Source of the DNA: Pseudomonas sp. Au-Pse12
GTDB taxonomy: Bacteria > Pseudomonadota > Gammaproteobacteria > Pseudomonadales > Pseudomonadaceae
Direction: 5' to 3'
DNA: 64,000 nucleotides
Assembly (NCBI RefSeq): GCF_021341665.1
Contig: NZ_JAJTTH010000005.1
Coordinates: forward strand, 1 to 64,000
Below, one piece after another: positions 61,365 through 64,000 of the stretch. Both the position numbers and the translations under genes were made by a program. Every line of letters begins with the position of its first letter. Position 1 is the stretch's first letter. Under the pieces are notes generated by a model, which was not told where the DNA came from, ran no database searches, and worked only from the letters and a program-made list of their open reading frames with translations.

Positions 61365-62474
61365 ATGTTCAACTTCAAGCACCTGATGGCGGCGGCCTTG
61401 TTGCTGTCCACTTCCCTGGGCGTTCAGGCCGAGCGGTTGAAGGATATCGCCAGTATTTCCGGCGTGCGTTCCAACCAGTTGATCGGTTACGGCCTGGTGG
61501 TCGGGCTTAACGGCACTGGCGACCAGACGACCCAGACCCCGTTCACCCTGCAGACCTTCAACAACATGCTGTCGCAGTTCGGCATCAAGGTGCCGGCCGG
61601 TTCCGGCAACGTGCAGTTGAAGAACGTTGCGGCGGTGTCGATCAGTGCTGATCTGCCGGCGTTCGCCAAGCCGGGCCAGCAGGTGGATGTCACCGTTTCC
61701 TCCATCGGCAACTCCAAGAGCCTGCGTGGCGGCACTTTGCTGTTGACGCCGCTCAAGGGGATTGATGGCAACGTCTACGCCATCGCCCAGGGCAACCTGG
61801 TGGTGGGGGGCTTCGACGCCGAAGGGCGCGACGGCTCGAAGATCACCGTCAACGTACCGTCGGCGGGACGGATTCCTGGCGGCGCCTCGGTAGAGCGTGC
61901 CGTGCCCAGTGGTTTCAACCAGGGCAACAGCCTGACCCTGAACCTCAATCGTTCGGATTTCACCACGGCCAAACGCATTGTCGACAAGATCAACGACATG
62001 CTTGGCCCGGGTGTGGCCCAGGCCATCGACGGCGGCTCGATCCGGGTTACCGCGCCCCTGGACCCAAGCCAGCGGGTGGATTACCTGTCGATCCTGGAAA
62101 ACCTGGAAGTCGATCCGGGGCAGGCGGTGGCCAAGGTCATCATCAACTCCCGTACCGGCACCATCGTCATTGGCCAGAACGTCAAGGTCTCGCCGGCGGC
62201 GGTGACCCACGGCAGCCTGACCGTGACCATTACCGAAGACCCGATCGTCAGCCAGCCCGGTCCTCTGTCCAATGGCCAGACCGCGGTAGTGCCCCGTTCG
62301 CGGGTCAACGCCCAGCAGGAAGCCAAGCCGATGTTCAAGTTTGGCCCGGGTACCACCCTGGATGAAATCGTCCGTGCGGTGAACCAGGTGGGGGCCGCGC
62401 CAGGTGACTTGATGGCGATCCTCGAAGCCTTGAAACAGGCCGGTGCCTTGCAGGCCGACCTGATTGTGATTTGA
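61365..62474 (+). CDS. flgI: Flagellar P-ring protein FlgI
   Basis: 369 residues from ATG 61365, chosen because the signal peptide then has normal length (cut after SLGVQA); GTG 61350 and ATG 61353 are also in frame. Forms the periplasmic P ring around the rod. Conserved [25 protein letters not shown] and [25 protein letters not shown] end. Signal-peptide secreted, assembled with FlgA help. Stop is ten bases before flgJ. Confidence 0.96.
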   Translation: MFNFKHLMAAALLLSTSLGVQAERLKDIASISGVRSNQLIGYGLVVGLNGTGDQTTQTPFTLQTFNNMLSQFGIKVPAGSGNVQLKNVAAVSISADLPAFAKPGQQVDVTVSSIGNSKSLRGGTLLLTPLKGIDGNVYAIAQGNLVVGGFDAEGRDGSKITVNVPSAGRIPGGASVERAVPSGFNQGNSLTLNLNRSDFTTAKRIVDKINDMLGPGVAQAIDGGSIRVTAPLDPSQRVDYLSILENLEVDPGQAVAKVIINSRTGTIVIGQNVKVSPAAVTHGSLTVTITEDPIVSQPGPLSNGQTAVVPRSRVNAQQEAKPMFKFGPGTTLDEIVRAVNQVGAAPGDLMAILEALKQAGALQADLIVI

Positions 62475-62484
62475 GGTGAGCGCC

Positions 62485-63747
62485 ATGGATATACGTAAGA
62501 GCGGACTGATTGGCAGCGGCGACTCCGGGTCCTATTCCGACCTCAACCGCCTGCAGCAACTGAAGGTTGGCGACAAGAATGGCGAAGCCAACGTGCGCAA
62601 GGTGGCGCAGGAGTTCGAGTCGCTGTTCCTCAATGAAATGCTCAAGTCCATGCGCAAGGCCACGGACGTCATTGCTCAGGACAACCCGCTCAATACCCCG
62701 GCCGCCAAGCAGTACCAGGACATGTACGATCAGCAGCTGGCGGTGTCCCTGTCTCGCGAGGGCGGCGGTATCGGCCTGGCCAACGTGCTGATGCGCCAGA
62801 TGATGAAGAACAAGCCCGTCCACCCGGAGGCAGCCGGCACGGCCTTGACGGCCGCTGCGCCCGTGGCGACCCCGACTCCGATTGCCGCAGGCACCACCGC
62901 TCAGGATGGTCCGTTGAGCCGGGTCAATGGCCAGCGGCCAATGTGGGCTTCGCGGGCGAAGGATCCGTTGCGCAGCACGGTGTCGCACAACGATATGGCG
63001 CTGCTCAATCAGCGGCGCCTGTCGCTGCCGAGCAAGCTCACTGATCGTCTGTTGACCGGCATCGTGCCCTCGGCCGGGGCGGTCGAGGGGGGTGTGCAGA
63101 ACGCTGCGCCGACCCGCAACAGCGCAGCGGCCGATGCCGTGCTGCGTGGCGAATGGCGAGTCAACCAGGGGTATGCCGCGTCCCAGGGCAAGATGCGGGT
63201 CTATGGTCGGGCCATGGCCCAGCCGCCATTGGCACCGGCCAAGCGCGCCTTCAGTTCTGCCGACGACTTCGTCGCCACCATGTTGCCAATGGCGCAGCAG
63301 GCGGCCCAGCGGATTGGCGTCGATCCACGCTATCTGGTGGCCCAGGCCGCGCTGGAAACCGGCTGGGGCAAATCAGTGATGCGCCAGCAGGATGGCAGCA
63401 GCAGTCACAACCTGTTCGGCATCAAGGCCGGCAAGAGCTGGCAGGGTGCCCAGGCCCGGGCGATCACCAGTGAGTTCCGCAATGGGCAGATGGTCAAGGA
63501 GACGGCGGCGTTCCGTTCCTACGATTCCTATCAGGACAGCTTCCACGATCTGGTGACCTTGTTGCAGAGCAACAATCGCTATCAAGAAGTGTTGAAGGTG
63601 GCCGATAAACCAGAACAGTTTGTTCGCGAGTTGCAAAAAGCCGGGTATGCAACGGACCCGGATTACGCTAGCAAGATTTCGCAGATAGCCAAGCAGATGA
63701 AGAACTACCAGAACTACGCTGCGGCGGGCGTTTCCACGAATTTATAA
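62485..63747 (+). CDS. flgJ: Flagellar rod-capping peptidoglycan hydrolase FlgJ
   Basis: 420 residues from ATG 62485 (GAGGTGAG upstream). Dual-domain FlgJ: rod-cap domain 1-110 (FESLFLNEMLKSMRKA, QLAVSLSREGGGIGLANVL) and a C-terminal glucosaminidase/muramidase domain from about 260 (VAQAALETGWGKSVM with the catalytic Glu; HNLFGIKAGKSWQG). A Pro/Ala-rich linker of about 140 residues joins them. The hydrolase opens the cell wall for the rod. Confidence 0.95.
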   Translation: MDIRKSGLIGSGDSGSYSDLNRLQQLKVGDKNGEANVRKVAQEFESLFLNEMLKSMRKATDVIAQDNPLNTPAAKQYQDMYDQQLAVSLSREGGGIGLANVLMRQMMKNKPVHPEAAGTALTAAAPVATPTPIAAGTTAQDGPLSRVNGQRPMWASRAKDPLRSTVSHNDMALLNQRRLSLPSKLTDRLLTGIVPSAGAVEGGVQNAAPTRNSAAADAVLRGEWRVNQGYAASQGKMRVYGRAMAQPPLAPAKRAFSSADDFVATMLPMAQQAAQRIGVDPRYLVAQAALETGWGKSVMRQQDGSSSHNLFGIKAGKSWQGAQARAITSEFRNGQMVKETAAFRSYDSYQDSFHDLVTLLQSNNRYQEVLKVADKPEQFVRELQKAGYATDPDYASKISQIAKQMKNYQNYAAAGVSTNL

Positions 63748-63757
63748 GGTCTGAATC

Positions 63758-64000
63758 ATGAGTTTGCTCAATATCGGGATGTCGGGGCTGGCCGCCAGCC
63801 AAACGTCGTTGATGACCACGGGTAACAACATTGCCAACGCCGACACCGCCGGGTACTCGCGCCAGCAGACCGTGCAGGGCACCAAGGCCTCCGCCCAGTT
63901 CGGCAATGTCTTCATCGGCACCGGTACCACCCTGGCCGACGTGCGCCGGGTGTACAACAGCTTCCTCGATGCCCAGTTGCGCACCGCCACGTCCCTCAAC
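63758..64000 (+). CDS. flgK: Flagellar hook-associated protein FlgK (N-terminal part, cut by window end)
   Basis: First 81 residues only. The start SLLNIGMSGLAASQTSLMTTGNNIANADTAGYSRQQ is the conserved N-terminal coiled coil of FlgK, the hook-filament junction protein HAP1. It lies ten bases after flgJ and continues beyond the window. Confidence 0.96.
   Translation, partial: MSLLNIGMSGLAASQTSLMTTGNNIANADTAGYSRQQTVQGTKASAQFGNVFIGTGTTLADVRRVYNSFLDAQLRTATSLN

Overview
The window looks like a chromosomal segment of a fluorescens-group Pseudomonas (P. protegens/P. chlororaphis type). This rests on GC-rich coding sequence, many Pseudomonas REP-type intergenic repeats, and blocks whose gene order matches, as I remember it, Pseudomonas loci: the gbuA/gbuR guanidinobutyrate cluster, trkH-nitroreductase-cpxS/cpxP/cpxR-yciI-yciB, yciV-yciO-scpA-scpB-rluB, phhABC/phhR and flgFGHIJK. 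Species is an inference.

Layout. 1-6600 is an accessory island: the C-terminal part of a CdiA/filamentous-haemagglutinin protein, a deaminase toxin domain one frame away across a G9 tract, a probable immunity gene, an AT-rich endonuclease V gene, and decayed IS5 and IS66 elements. 6.8-16.6 kb holds lipoproteins, AraC, DUF899, a TorF-type porin, a CvfB-like RNA-binding protein, a broken DUF2177 gene, two transporters and a PtrR-like LysR regulator. 16.7-21.3 kb has a short PA1414-like gene with its own terminator, then a sodium:solute symporter, gbuA and gbuR (4-guanidinobutyrate uptake and cleavage). 21.3-32.4 kb contains tapT, ybaN, a yecA-family gene, recQ, a MarR regulator, plpD, a SelW-like gene, an EamA transporter, AraC, an LpxH-like phosphoesterase, an HD protein and an Mpo1-like gene. 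32.5-39.9 kb has AraC, trkH, a nitroreductase, the Cpx-like histidine kinase, Spy/CpxP-like protein and response regulator, a membrane-anchored coiled-coil protein, yciI and yciB. 39.9-44.7 kb is a compact forward operon: RNase AM, yciO, scpA, scpB, then rluB.

44.8-46.0 kb is the most unusual stretch: a 45-residue acidic peptide with a hydrophobic C-terminus lies just upstream of an M29-type metallopeptidase-like gene on the minus strand. Next come a 49-codon ORF and an aromatic amino-acid permease preceded by a 20-codon leader peptide rich in aromatic residues. 48.5-53.7 kb has arfB, an MFS transporter, small proteins, and a divergent unit of a Tat-exported phosphoesterase plus cupredoxin facing an ECF sigma/anti-sigma pair.

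53.8-58.1 kb is phenylalanine/tyrosine catabolism (phhA, phhB, phhC) under divergent phhR, with a TyrR/PhhR-type box between them. 58.1-58.4 kb is a repeat patchwork containing an inverted copy of a neighbouring gene's 3' end and a G14 run. The window ends in flgF-flgG-flgH-flgI-flgJ and the start of flgK, behind a sigma-54-like promoter.

No tRNA, rRNA or CRISPR array was seen. Domain calls are from reading the translations; no database search was run.
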